From Roseibacterium beibuensis (GTDB lineage: Bacteria; Pseudomonadota; Alphaproteobacteria; Rhodobacterales; Rhodobacteraceae), in contig NZ_BAABHW010000002.1 of the NCBI RefSeq assembly GCF_039542305.1, positions 806,001 through 870,000 on the forward strand: a stretch of DNA of 64,000 nt, read 5' to 3'. Position 1 is the stretch's first letter. Each line of letters opens with the position of its first letter. A program made the translations under genes and the position numbers. The notes beneath the pieces are model-generated. The model worked only from the letters and a program-made list of their open reading frames with translations, did not search any database and was not told the origin of the DNA. This document shows, piece after piece, positions 1 to 8,094 of the stretch.

Positions 1-45
1 CGCATGTTTCTTCTTGAGTTCCTGAAGATGTGCACCAAGCGACAT
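1..45 (-). CDS. YdcH/DUF465-like small protein, N-terminal fragment
   Basis: Only the first 15 codons are inside the window (MSLGAHLQELKKKHA); the gene runs off the left edge. The lysine-rich, coiled-coil-like opening resembles the start of the short YdcH/DUF465 proteins of alphaproteobacteria, whose role is not established. The start is well supported: AGAGGAGG lies 7 bases before the ATG. The family assignment rests on 15 residues, so it is tentative. Confidence 0.55.
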   Translation of the reverse strand, partial: MSLGAHLQELKKKHA

Positions 46-171
46 GGATAGTCCTCCTCTGACATGTGACATTCACATAACGAGTGCAGCACGGAATTCG
101 AGTCGTGTCATCCCTTGCATTCGATTGGATTATGCTTAAGCGGCGGTCGCGCGGGCCACGGCGCAGCAGTT

Positions 172-909
172 TTATTGAAAATCGATGGAAGCGCCGTCTC
201 TCAGCACCGCGGCAGCACGCGCGGTATAATCGTCGCCATCTGACAGATGATGCGGCTGTTCGTGTACCAAGAACGGCGCCAGCAGCCTGAACGGGGCCTT
301 CCCGCCCTTGCGCGCCCGGATCAGGACCCGCCCCGCAGACCGGCCCGCGCGCGATTGCACGGGCAGAACAGCGACGGAACCGAAACCAGAGGACAGGGCA
401 GACAGACATTCGGGCAAACGCTCGGCCAGTTGGATCAAGGTCAGCCATCCCTTGGGCTTCAAGCGGGAGCGAGCGGTATCGATCCACGCGGATAGGGGCG
501 TGTCCTCGCGAAACGCTCCCTCGCGGCCGACATCGCTGGCCGGGGTGCCATCCCCTTCGGCGAAATAGGGCGGGTTGGCCATGACATGGTCGAAACTGCG
601 CGCGCGCAGATCCTGCGGCAAAGCGGTCAGATCGGCCTCGACCACGTCAAGCCCGTTGCGCCGCGCCAGATCGGCATAGGCGGGCTGACGCTCCACGCCC
701 GTGATGTGCAGGCCCTCGACCCGAGCGCCGAGGCAAAGGGACGCCACGCCAACCCCGCAACCCATTTCGAGGACCGTCTCCCCGGTCTCGGCCGGGCAAG
801 CGGCCGCAAGAAACACCGGGTCCGTCCCCGCGCGATAGCCTTTCGCGGGCTGCCATGCCTGCACACGCCCGCCGAGAAACGCATCGCGGGTCAGGCCCGC
901 TTCGCTCAC
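172..909 (-). CDS. SAM-dependent methyltransferase, TrmN6-like (COG4123)
   Basis: The 245-residue protein has a glycine-rich SAM-binding loop (LEMGCGVG, about residues 47-54) and an NPPY motif at 112-115, the pairing found in N6-adenine methyltransferases that act on RNA or DNA. Its length and opening fit the TrmN6 group, which in enterobacteria methylates A37 of tRNA1(Val). The start codon overlaps the stop of the upstream DUF2007 gene by 4 bases (ATGA), so the two are probably translated together. The RNA target is inferred from family membership only; related enzymes act on rRNA or on glutamine in proteins. Confidence 0.8.
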   Translation of the reverse strand: MSEAGLTRDAFLGGRVQAWQPAKGYRAGTDPVFLAAACPAETGETVLEMGCGVGVASLCLGARVEGLHITGVERQPAYADLARRNGLDVVEADLTALPQDLRARSFDHVMANPPYFAEGDGTPASDVGREGAFREDTPLSAWIDTARSRLKPKGWLTLIQLAERLPECLSALSSGFGSVAVLPVQSRAGRSAGRVLIRARKGGKAPFRLLAPFLVHEQPHHLSDGDDYTARAAAVLRDGASIDFQ

Positions 910-1121
910 TCTGTCACCGGAAGATCGTTGTCGCGCAGCGCCGCCCGGGCCATGTGCGCATCCTCGCGCCGGACCATCAGGCGGCGCGGCAAAACGCCTA
1001 TGGAGCCTTCGAGGACGCTCATATGGACGTCCATCTCGAACACCTCTATACCCTCGCCCGACAACAGCGCCGAGGCAAAGGCGATCTGGGTCGGGTCGTT
1101 GCTGCGCATCACCTCAAGCAT
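906..1121 (-). CDS. DUF2007 family small protein
   Basis: A 71-residue protein beginning MLEVMRSNDP and carrying the pattern of DUF2007 proteins: alternating hydrophobic strands, an acidic middle and a basic PRRLMVRRED segment near residues 45-53. These proteins are called putative signal-transducing proteins, but no function has been shown. A longer in-frame ORF extends upstream, but it runs antisense across the start of the polyprenyl synthase gene, so the ATG at 1121 is preferred. It is the first gene of a pair with the downstream methyltransferase (4-base overlap) and is divergent from the polyprenyl synthase, with 58 bases between. Confidence 0.75.
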   Translation of the reverse strand: MLEVMRSNDPTQIAFASALLSGEGIEVFEMDVHMSVLEGSIGVLPRRLMVRREDAHMARAALRDNDLPVTE

Positions 1122-1179
1122 GTTTCGGCATGTAGGCCCCCTGCCCGCGCTTGTCGAGTGACACGGAAGGACTGGGCGC

Positions 1180-2181
1180 ATGAGCCTCGACGACGCCGCC
1201 ACCAAACCGCATGAACGGATGCAGGCCGCACTGGCTGACGATCTGGCCGCCGTCGGCGACCTGATCCGCGCCCGCATGGCCTCGAAACACGCGCCGCGCA
1301 TTCCCGAGGTGACGGCGCATCTGGTCGAAGCCGGGGGCAAACGCGTGCGCCCGATGCTGACGCTGGCCGCCGCACGGCTCTGCGGCTACGAAGGCGATGC
1401 GCATCAGAAACTGGCCGCGACGGTGGAGTTCATCCACACCGCGACGCTGCTGCATGACGACGTGGTTGACGAAAGCCAAAAACGGCGTGGGCGCCCCACG
1501 GCGAACCTTCTGTGGGACAACAAATCGAGCGTTCTCGTCGGCGATTACCTGTTCGCCCGGTCGTTCCAGTTGATGGTCGAGACCGGAAACCTGCGGGTCC
1601 TGAACATCCTGTCCAACGCGGCCGCGACGATCGCCGAGGGCGAAGTGCTTCAGCTTACGGCCGCCATGAACCTCGCCACGACTGAAGAGATCTACCTGCA
1701 GGTGATCCGCGGCAAAACCGCGGCGCTGTTCGAGGCAGCCTGCGAGGTCGGCGGGGTGATCGCCGGCAAGGATGAAGACGTAATCAAAGCGCTCGCCACC
1801 TATGGCGACGGTCTGGGCATCGCGTTCCAAATGGCGGACGACCTCTTGGACTGGGGCGGCACCGGCGGCGAGATCGGCAAGAACACGGGCGACGATTTCC
1901 GGGAGCGCAAGCTGACGCTTCCCGTGATCCGTGCCGTGGCCCGCGCCGATGAAGACGAACGTGCCTTCTGGAAACGGACCATCGAAAAGGGCGACCAGCA
2001 GGATGGCGACCTTGAACACGCGCTGGAGTTGCTGCGCCGCCACGGCACGCTGGAAGAAACCCGTGACGTGGCCAATGCCTATGTCGACGAGGCGAAATCC
2101 GCCCTGTCGATCCTTCCGGATCATCCCCTGCGCGAGATGATGATCGACCTCGCCGATTACGTGGTGGCACGGCTGAACTGA
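1180..2181 (+). CDS. ispB: Long-chain all-trans polyprenyl diphosphate synthase (quinone side chain)
   Basis: A 333-residue trans-prenyltransferase. The first aspartate-rich motif DDVVD is at 93-97 and the second, DDLLD, at 220-224; the GGKRVRP substrate-binding segment is at 52-58. These bind magnesium and the allylic and homoallylic diphosphates. Length and motif context match octaprenyl/decaprenyl synthases rather than the shorter farnesyl synthases. In Rhodobacterales the product is expected to be the C50 side chain of ubiquinone-10, but chain length cannot be read reliably here, so decaprenyl versus octaprenyl is open. The gene converges with ispE, an isoprenoid-precursor gene, across a hairpin. 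Confidence 0.9.
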   Translation: MSLDDAATKPHERMQAALADDLAAVGDLIRARMASKHAPRIPEVTAHLVEAGGKRVRPMLTLAAARLCGYEGDAHQKLAATVEFIHTATLLHDDVVDESQKRRGRPTANLLWDNKSSVLVGDYLFARSFQLMVETGNLRVLNILSNAAATIAEGEVLQLTAAMNLATTEEIYLQVIRGKTAALFEAACEVGGVIAGKDEDVIKALATYGDGLGIAFQMADDLLDWGGTGGEIGKNTGDDFRERKLTLPVIRAVARADEDERAFWKRTIEKGDQQDGDLEHALELLRRHGTLEETRDVANAYVDEAKSALSILPDHPLREMMIDLADYVVARLN

Positions 2182-2182
2182 G

Positions 2183-2212
2183 GCCGAATAACCTTCTGGA
2201 AGATTATTCGGC
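2183..2212. terminator. Bidirectional hairpin between convergent ispB-like gene and ispE
   Basis: A perfect 9-bp inverted repeat, GCCGAATAA (2183-2191) and TTATTCGGC (2204-2212), continues inward with one mismatch for three or four more pairs around a CTGG loop. It lies between two convergent stop codons, so it could terminate from both sides. There is no long T-run. The right arm (GAAGATTATTCGG) resembles the palindrome at 18951-18974. Confidence 0.6.
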
Positions 2213-2220
2213 GAAACGGC

Positions 2221-3054
2221 TTACGCTGCGAGAACAGCCCCGGCGTCGACCCACCACGCGGGATGTGCCTTGCCGATCACAGCGGCGGCCATGCGCGCTG
2301 CCTCCTCATGCGCGAACAGGCCAAAGCAGGTCCCACCGGACCCGCTCATTCGGGCCATGAGGCAGCCGGGCTGCGCATTGAGATGGGCGATGACCTGTCC
2401 GATGTCAGGGACAAGCGCGCGGGCCGGCGGTTCAAGATCATTTCGCGCGCGGCACAGATACGCGACCAAGGACGCAAGATCGGTCCAATCGGGCTCTGGC
2501 AAAGGCGGATTGTCGGTGCGTTCGAGCGATTTGAAGACAGGCCCCGTTGGCACCTCGACACCGGCGTTGGCGAGAACCAGCCACAGCGGCGGGAGCGGCG
2601 GAAGCGGCTCGATCACCTCTCCGACCCCACGCATGCGGGCCGGTTTCGCGAAAAGGCACACTGGCAGGTCGGCGCCGAGCGAGAGCGTCTCTTCCGGGCT
2701 GGGGGATGGTCTGTTCCAAAGCGAGCACAGGGCATGGATCGTGGCCGCAGCATCAGACGACCCGCCACCGATACCGCCCGCATGGGGCAGGTGTTTTTCC
2801 AGCGTGATCGCCGCGCCGCCCGGCTGCCCCAACCACTCGGCCGCTCGCCAGACAAGGTTCGAGTCGTCGGTCGGCACTCCGCCCGCACGCGGCCCTGTCA
2901 CGGACAGGGACAACTCCGGCGCAGCGCGCACCGAAATGCGGTCGCCGATATCAGCGAAGACCACCAGCGAATCGAGCAGGTGATAGCCATCGTCCCGCCG
3001 CCCTGTGACATGCAGCGCAAGATTGACCTTTGCGGGGGCAGCACGTTCGATCAC
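2221..3054 (-). CDS. ispE: 4-diphosphocytidyl-2-C-methyl-D-erythritol kinase
   Basis: IspE phosphorylates CDP-methylerythritol with ATP in the non-mevalonate isoprenoid pathway. The 277-residue length is normal. GHMP-kinase features are visible: PAKVNL at 7-12, which includes the catalytic-region lysine, and the ATP-binding glycine/serine loop GGIGGGSSDAAA at 93-104. The start overlaps the stop of the upstream TPR gene by 4 bases, so ispE is the second gene of a minus-strand pair. Its partner across the convergent terminator, the polyprenyl synthase, uses the end products of this pathway, though they are not co-transcribed. Confidence 0.93.
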   Translation of the reverse strand: MIERAAPAKVNLALHVTGRRDDGYHLLDSLVVFADIGDRISVRAAPELSLSVTGPRAGGVPTDDSNLVWRAAEWLGQPGGAAITLEKHLPHAGGIGGGSSDAAATIHALCSLWNRPSPSPEETLSLGADLPVCLFAKPARMRGVGEVIEPLPPLPPLWLVLANAGVEVPTGPVFKSLERTDNPPLPEPDWTDLASLVAYLCRARNDLEPPARALVPDIGQVIAHLNAQPGCLMARMSGSGGTCFGLFAHEEAARMAAAVIGKAHPAWWVDAGAVLAA

Positions 3055-4775
3055 TGGGTTTCGCCGACCGACTCTTCTTCCTGGAGAACGCGGTCGAGAC
3101 CCAGATCCAGCTTGCGGCGGATGCGTTCGGCGTCCTCCGGCTCCGGATCGAAGCTAAGGGCACGTTCCCACTGAAAGCGCGCCTCGCGCTCCCGGCCAAC
3201 CATCCAGTACACGTCGCCGAGATGGTCATTGATGATGGGGTCGGTCGGAAGAAGCTCCGCCGCACGCTCCATCGGTTCGACGGCTTCGTCATAGCGGCCG
3301 AGGCGGTAGAACACCCAACCAAGCGAGTCGACGATGTAGCCGCTGTCAGGGCGCGCGGCGACAGCGCGTTCGATCATGTCGAGGGCTTCGTCGAGATTGC
3401 GTCGCTGTTCGACCAGCGAATAGCCGAGGTAGTTCAGGACTTGCGGCTGCTCGGGGTTCAGAACGAGGGCCTGGCGCAAGTCGTCTTCTGCCGCATCCCA
3501 GTTGTCTTCGCGGTGATTACAGATCCCGCGCGCGTAATAGACGAACCAGTAGCGCGGCTGCGTCGTGTCCACGAGGTCGAGCGCATCGGTATAGGCGTCG
3601 ATCGCCATGCCGCATTGTTCCCCACGGCGCAGCATGTCGCCATATGCCGCCAGAACACTGGCAAGGTCGGGGCGCGCGGCTGCGAGATCGGCGAGTACGG
3701 CAGTGGCGGCCTCGATATCCCCCATCTCCTCGATCGCCTCGGCGCGGCCCATCTGGGCTTCGACATATTGATCGGCGCCTTCGGGCACAGTCTCGAACGC
3801 TGCGGCAGCGAGGTCGTTCTGCTCCGCTTCGAACAGCAGCGTGGCCGCCAGCATCGCCGCATCGTAATGCTCGGGGTCAATCTCGGTGGCGGCCTGCGCA
3901 TAGATCAGCGGCAGGGTCGAGGGCACGTCATTGCCAAGCGCCACGGCCACGGTGAAGAAAACCTCGGCCAGTCCTTCGCTCGCGTCCGTGACGAACGCGT
4001 AAGGCCCCTCGGCCCCGGCCCCGATCCGTGCCTGAAGCTCAAGCAGGGCCGGGTCCGGAACGCGCTGCGTGAAGCCATCAAGCAGGTCAAGCGCATCGCC
4101 ACGCCGGTCAAGTTGCACGAGGATCTCCGCGCGGGCGGCGATCACGCGCTCGGTCTGGTTGATCGGGCCGATCTGGTCACCGGACAGGATCTCATTGGCG
4201 CGCTCGAAATCTCCGACAGCGGCTTGGGCAAGGGCGAGGTGGAGCCACCCCAACTGCGACAGGACACGGTCGTCGGCCAGCGATTGAAAGGTGCGCACGG
4301 CTTCGGTCATGTCCCCTTCGCCCAGCGCGATCCAACCAGAGGCCAACCCGTCGATGAAGGGCCCGGCGCCACGCCCCTCGGCCATGGCTGCGGCGGCACG
4401 CTCCATCTCGTCCAGGCGGATCCATTCGACGAAGCGGACAAGGTCGACCAGTTCCTGCCCCTGCGCGTCGGCGGGCATGTCTTCGGCCAGTGCCGCGGCG
4501 CGGTCGAACCGGCCGAGCGCGGCATTGGCGAAAACCGCGTTGCCGATCAGGGTCGGATTACCCGGGTCAGACAGCAAGGCGCGTTCGAAATATTCGGCTG
4601 CCTCGGCATGGTCCCCCGAGATGACGGCAGCGCGCGCGGCAAGGTAGGAACCGGCCAATCCGATATCCGGGCCGCGGGCGGCAGCGCCCTCTTCCTGCGC
4701 GTGGGCAGCCTGGCCGGTCAGGGCAAGGGCCGCGGCGATCAAGCCGGCGCGGGCAAGGGGGCGAAACGGGGTCAT
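3051..4775 (-). CDS. Secreted/periplasmic tetratricopeptide repeat protein
   Basis: A 574-residue protein with a cleavable signal peptide (basic start, hydrophobic run, AHA-type site near residue 26) followed by helical repeats. The clearest TPR units are in the last third, with typical NYLGYSL, DSLGWVFY and DHLGDVYW helices followed by FDPEPED. An in-frame extension upstream to 5300 is antisense to the ETF-QO gene and lacks a signal peptide, so the ATG at 4775 is chosen. The protein probably acts as a periplasmic scaffold, but partners cannot be inferred. It is translationally coupled to ispE, a pairing seen in other Rhodobacterales. Confidence 0.85.
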   Translation of the reverse strand: MTPFRPLARAGLIAAALALTGQAAHAQEEGAAARGPDIGLAGSYLAARAAVISGDHAEAAEYFERALLSDPGNPTLIGNAVFANAALGRFDRAAALAEDMPADAQGQELVDLVRFVEWIRLDEMERAAAAMAEGRGAGPFIDGLASGWIALGEGDMTEAVRTFQSLADDRVLSQLGWLHLALAQAAVGDFERANEILSGDQIGPINQTERVIAARAEILVQLDRRGDALDLLDGFTQRVPDPALLELQARIGAGAEGPYAFVTDASEGLAEVFFTVAVALGNDVPSTLPLIYAQAATEIDPEHYDAAMLAATLLFEAEQNDLAAAAFETVPEGADQYVEAQMGRAEAIEEMGDIEAATAVLADLAAARPDLASVLAAYGDMLRRGEQCGMAIDAYTDALDLVDTTQPRYWFVYYARGICNHREDNWDAAEDDLRQALVLNPEQPQVLNYLGYSLVEQRRNLDEALDMIERAVAARPDSGYIVDSLGWVFYRLGRYDEAVEPMERAAELLPTDPIINDHLGDVYWMVGREREARFQWERALSFDPEPEDAERIRRKLDLGLDRVLQEEESVGETQ

Positions 4776-4864
4776 GAAAGCTCTCCTCAGGTCGTCGGAG
4801 AGGAGACTAGGCCGCCGCCCCGGCAAGGGCAATGCGCCCCGACCGGTGGCCTGCCATCCGCTCA

Positions 4865-6520
4865 TCACATGTTCGGGTAATTCGGCCCGTCGCCGCCCTG
4901 CGGGACCGTCCAGTTGATGTTCTGCGACGGGTCCTTGATATCGCAGGTCTTGCAGTGGACGCAGTTCTGGAAATTCACCACGAAGCGCGGCGCCTCGCCC
5001 TTTTCTTCGACGACCTCGTACACACCGGCCGGGCAGTAACGCTGCGCGGGCTCGGCGTATTCGGGCAGGTTCACCTTGATCGGGATCTCGGGATCCAAGA
5101 GTTGCAGGTGCGAGGGTTGGCTTTCCTCGTGGTTGGTCATCGAGAAGCTGACATTGGTCAGGCGATCGAAGCTGATCTTGCCGTCCGGCTTGGGGTAGTC
5201 GATCGGCTTGAAATCCTTCGCCTTGCCGGTATGGGCCGCGTCGGACTTGTGGTGCCTGAGCGTGCCGAACGGGTTCCAGCCGGTCAGGCTGCCGACCCAC
5301 ATGTCGATCCCGCCGAGGATGACGCCGCCGATGATGCCGTAATGCGACCAGAGGGGCTTGACGTTGCGCACCGGCTTGAGGTCGCGGGCGATCGGGCCGT
5401 CTTCGTGGATGTAGTCGTCATAGGCCGTCAACTCGTCACCCGAGCGTCCGTCGGCGATGGCGGCCGCGGCGGCCTCGGCGGCTTCGATGCCGGACAACAT
5501 GGCGTTGTGGTTGCCCTTGATGCGCGGCACGTTCACCAGGCCCACGCCGCACCCGAGGATCGCAGCCCCCGGGGCAACGGCCTTGGGCATCGACTGCCAG
5601 CCGCCTTCGGAAATGGCGCGCGCGCCATAGGCCACGCGCTTGCCGCCCTTCAACAGCTCTTCGATCATCGGGTGATGCTTGAAGCGCTGGAATTCCTGGT
5701 AGGGCGAAAGATACGGGTTCTCGTAGTTCAGGTGCACCACGAAGCCCACATAGACCTGGTTGTTCTCGAGGTGATAGACGAAGGACCCGCCCCCGGCGTT
5801 CTTGCCAAGCGGCCAGCCCATCGTGTGCATGACATGACCCGGCTTGTGCTTCGCGGGGTCGATCTCCCAGATCTCCTTCATGCCGATGCCGAATTTCTGC
5901 GGGCACTTGCCGTTCTGAAGGCCGTATTTCCCCATGACCTCCTTGGTCAGCGAACCGCGCACGCCCTCACCCAGGAAGACGTATTTGCCGTGCAGTTCCA
6001 TGCCGGGTTCGTAACCGTCACCGGGCGTGCCATCGGGGTTCTTGCCGAATTCGCCCGCGACGACGCCTTTGACCTCGCCGTCCTCGCCGTAGACGAGTTC
6101 CGAACAGGCCATGCCCGGGAAGATCTCGACGCCCAGTTCCTCGGCCTGTTCCGCCAGCCAGCGGCAGACATTGCCCATCGAGACCACGTAGTTGCCGTGG
6201 TTGTTCATCAGGCGCGGCATGACCGAATTCGGGATGCGAATACCGCCGCCTTCGCCGAGGATGTAGAACTTGTCATCCTCGACCGGCGTGTTCAGCGGCG
6301 CACCTTTTTCTTTCCAGTCCGGGATCAGCTGGTTCAGGCCCACCGGGTCCAGCACGGCGCCCGACAGGATATGCGCACCGACTTCCGAGCCTTTTTCCAG
6401 CAGGACGACATTGAGATCGGGGTTGATCTGCTTGAGGCGGATCGCAGCGGACAGGCCAGATGGGCCGGCGCCGACGATGACCACGTCATATTCCATGCTC
6501 TCGCGTTCGATATCGGACAT
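4865..6520 (-). CDS. etfD: Electron transfer flavoprotein-ubiquinone oxidoreductase
   Basis: This membrane-associated flavoprotein passes electrons from reduced ETF (from acyl-CoA and amine dehydrogenases) to ubiquinone. The 551-residue protein has an N-terminal FAD-binding GAGPSG loop and, at the C-terminus, the 4Fe-4S cluster cysteines C496, C520, C523 and C526 within the family's NCVHCKTCDIKDPSQNI signature. The ATG at 6520 is preferred over one 19 codons upstream because AGAGGG precedes it and the protein then begins in the usual family position. The ETF alpha and beta genes are not in the window. The gene stands alone on this strand. Confidence 0.95.
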   Translation of the reverse strand: MSDIERESMEYDVVIVGAGPSGLSAAIRLKQINPDLNVVLLEKGSEVGAHILSGAVLDPVGLNQLIPDWKEKGAPLNTPVEDDKFYILGEGGGIRIPNSVMPRLMNNHGNYVVSMGNVCRWLAEQAEELGVEIFPGMACSELVYGEDGEVKGVVAGEFGKNPDGTPGDGYEPGMELHGKYVFLGEGVRGSLTKEVMGKYGLQNGKCPQKFGIGMKEIWEIDPAKHKPGHVMHTMGWPLGKNAGGGSFVYHLENNQVYVGFVVHLNYENPYLSPYQEFQRFKHHPMIEELLKGGKRVAYGARAISEGGWQSMPKAVAPGAAILGCGVGLVNVPRIKGNHNAMLSGIEAAEAAAAAIADGRSGDELTAYDDYIHEDGPIARDLKPVRNVKPLWSHYGIIGGVILGGIDMWVGSLTGWNPFGTLRHHKSDAAHTGKAKDFKPIDYPKPDGKISFDRLTNVSFSMTNHEESQPSHLQLLDPEIPIKVNLPEYAEPAQRYCPAGVYEVVEEKGEAPRFVVNFQNCVHCKTCDIKDPSQNINWTVPQGGDGPNYPNM

Positions 6521-6588
6521 CGTGTTCCCTCTGGTTCGTGTCGTGACGCTGCTCCAAGGCCGCATCTCGCGCAACAATCTTTCGCGAA

Positions 6589-6617
6589 GGCCTATTGGAC
6601 AAGACCGCGGCGGTCAA
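6589..6617 (-). promoter_or_regulatory. Candidate sigma-70-type promoter for the ETF-QO gene
   Basis: On the reverse strand TTGACC (6612-6617) is followed after 17 bases by TAGGCC (6589-6594), about 70 bases before the ATG. The -35 match is good, the -10 match is weak. The surrounding 231-base gap (6521-6751) separates two divergent genes and shows nothing else I can name. Confidence 0.25.
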
Positions 6618-6751
6618 TCGTGACACAGCAGCACGTTGTCGCAGCGCAGCATCGGATCGGCGATTTGTCCAGCCCTTGACGACACGGTGCGGGCGATGTG
6701 ACCTCGGCACCGGTCGGGCTATCTGGTTGCCAGGTCAGGTTTGGGGGTTCC

Positions 6752-7069
6752 ATGCGCTACGTCTATTTGTTGCTTGTCATCGTCGGGGCGATCCTGCCCT
6801 GGACGTATTTCTATGCCTGGTTCGCGGAAAATGGCTGGTCGCTGGGGCCGATGATCGACGCCTGGTATGTCAACGACGCCACCACCGCGCTGGTTTACGA
6901 TCTGACCATTGCCGCCGTGGCGCTGACCATCTGGGCGTTGGTCGAGGCCTTTACCAAGAAGGACTGGGTGTTCCTGCTCGTCATCCCCGCGACCTATGGT
7001 ATCGGCGTGAGTTGCGGCTTGCCGTTGGCCCTGTTCCTCAAGGCGCGCCCGGGCCGCGCGGCGGCCTAA
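6752..7069 (+). CDS. DUF2834 family membrane protein
   Basis: A 105-residue protein with three predicted membrane segments (roughly residues 3-22, 45-65 and 75-95). Its opening, MRYVYLLLVIVGAILPW, and the spacing of polar residues match DUF2834 proteins, small inner-membrane proteins of unknown function. Its stop codon overlaps the stop of the convergent racemase-family gene by 3-4 bases, so no terminator fits between them. Confidence 0.75.
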   Translation: MRYVYLLLVIVGAILPWTYFYAWFAENGWSLGPMIDAWYVNDATTALVYDLTIAAVALTIWALVEAFTKKDWVFLLVIPATYGIGVSCGLPLALFLKARPGRAAA

Positions 7070-8094
7070 GCCCCCGGCCAGGTGTCGGACAGGCGATACC
7101 CCAGCGGGAACGGGTCGGACGGGTCAAGCATGTGCTGATGCGTGCCGGTGATCCAGGCCTGTCCGGCGATCTCGGGCCGGATGGCCGAGCGGGCGCCAAC
7201 ATGCGTTTCACCGAGGATCCGCCCCTCGAATTCGGTGTCGAGGAGCGAAACGCCGGTCAGACGATCGCCGACGCCCATCTGCCCCTTGGCGTGAAGAACC
7301 GCCATGCGCGCCGAGACCGCCGTGCCAGTCGGCGAACGGTCAATCTTGCCGGGGCGGATGGCCACGACCGACCGGGCGCGCAGCCCGTCCGGGGCTTTTT
7401 CCAGGTCTCCGGCGAACAGGCAAAAGGAATGATGCGCCCAATCGGGCCTGTCGGGGTGGTCAAACCGAAACGCCGCGTCGGCGGCTGTCGTGATCCGCAC
7501 ACCCAACTCGGCAAGCGCGCGGGCGTTTCCGGGGACAAGCTCCAGCCCGATATCGGTGGCGTTGACGATGACGAAACTGTCGCCCCCGAAGGCCGTATCG
7601 ACGCGCAGCGGCCCTACCCCCGGCACATGGATGCGCGCGTCCAGTTCCACCGCGAAACTTGGAAGGTTCTCGACCGCAACACGGGTAACCTTGCCATTCT
7701 CACAGGTGGCGCGGACATGCACCAGCCCGCCGGGGGCCTCCAACGTCAGGTCCGTCACCGGCTCCTGCATCGCGACGATCCCGGTTTCCAAAAGGACGGT
7801 CGCCACGCAGATGGAGTTGGACCCCGACATCGGAGGCGTATCGGCGGGCTCCATGATGATGAACCCCGCGTCTGCGCGCGGGTCCTTCGGCGGCACCAGA
7901 AGGTTCACGTGGCGAAAGACGCCACCGCGCGGCTCGTTCAGCATCAACGCCCGCAGGGTGCCGTCCTCGGCGATCCAGCGGCGCTGCTCCCAAAGCGTAT
8001 CGCCCGGCGGCGGGGAGACGCCGCCGGTGATGACGTCACCGACCTCGCCCGCCGCATGGGCCGAGACCGTATGAATGACGCGGGTTGTCCTCAC
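7066..8094 (-). CDS. Proline racemase family protein (hydroxyproline epimerase/dehydratase-like)
   Basis: The 342-residue protein has the overall layout of proline racemase, 4-hydroxyproline epimerase and trans-3-hydroxyproline dehydratase. In racemases and epimerases two cysteines act as base pair: one in an MCGH-type motif and one in a DRSPCGT-type motif. Here these read MSGSN (Ser90) and DRSPTGT (Thr256), so both cysteines are absent. Cys/Thr members are known dehydratases; a Ser/Thr pair makes racemisation unlikely and leaves the activity open. The start overlaps the stop of the upstream quinone oxidoreductase by 4 bases, so they form a two-gene operon. Confidence 0.8.
   Translation of the reverse strand: MRTTRVIHTVSAHAAGEVGDVITGGVSPPPGDTLWEQRRWIAEDGTLRALMLNEPRGGVFRHVNLLVPPKDPRADAGFIIMEPADTPPMSGSNSICVATVLLETGIVAMQEPVTDLTLEAPGGLVHVRATCENGKVTRVAVENLPSFAVELDARIHVPGVGPLRVDTAFGGDSFVIVNATDIGLELVPGNARALAELGVRITTAADAAFRFDHPDRPDWAHHSFCLFAGDLEKAPDGLRARSVVAIRPGKIDRSPTGTAVSARMAVLHAKGQMGVGDRLTGVSLLDTEFEGRILGETHVGARSAIRPEIAGQAWITGTHQHMLDPSDPFPLGYRLSDTWPGA

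Noticed and set aside
64..78. ATGTGA-CAT-TCACAT inverted repeat resembling a CRP site
   Set aside because: The half-sites are TGTGA and TCACA but the spacer is 3 bases, not 6; it may be a small operator but I cannot support it.
3030..4880. 616-residue plus-strand frame antisense to the TPR protein
   Set aside because: It is an open antisense frame caused by GC-rich codon use; the minus strand has a signal peptide and TPR repeats and couples to ispE.
4776..5300. N-terminal extension of the TPR protein
   Set aside because: It overlaps the ETF-QO gene in another frame and would bury the signal peptide.
4832..6679. 615-residue plus-strand frame antisense to ETF-QO
   Set aside because: The minus-strand frame has the full FAD and iron-sulfur motifs; the antisense frame shows no family features.
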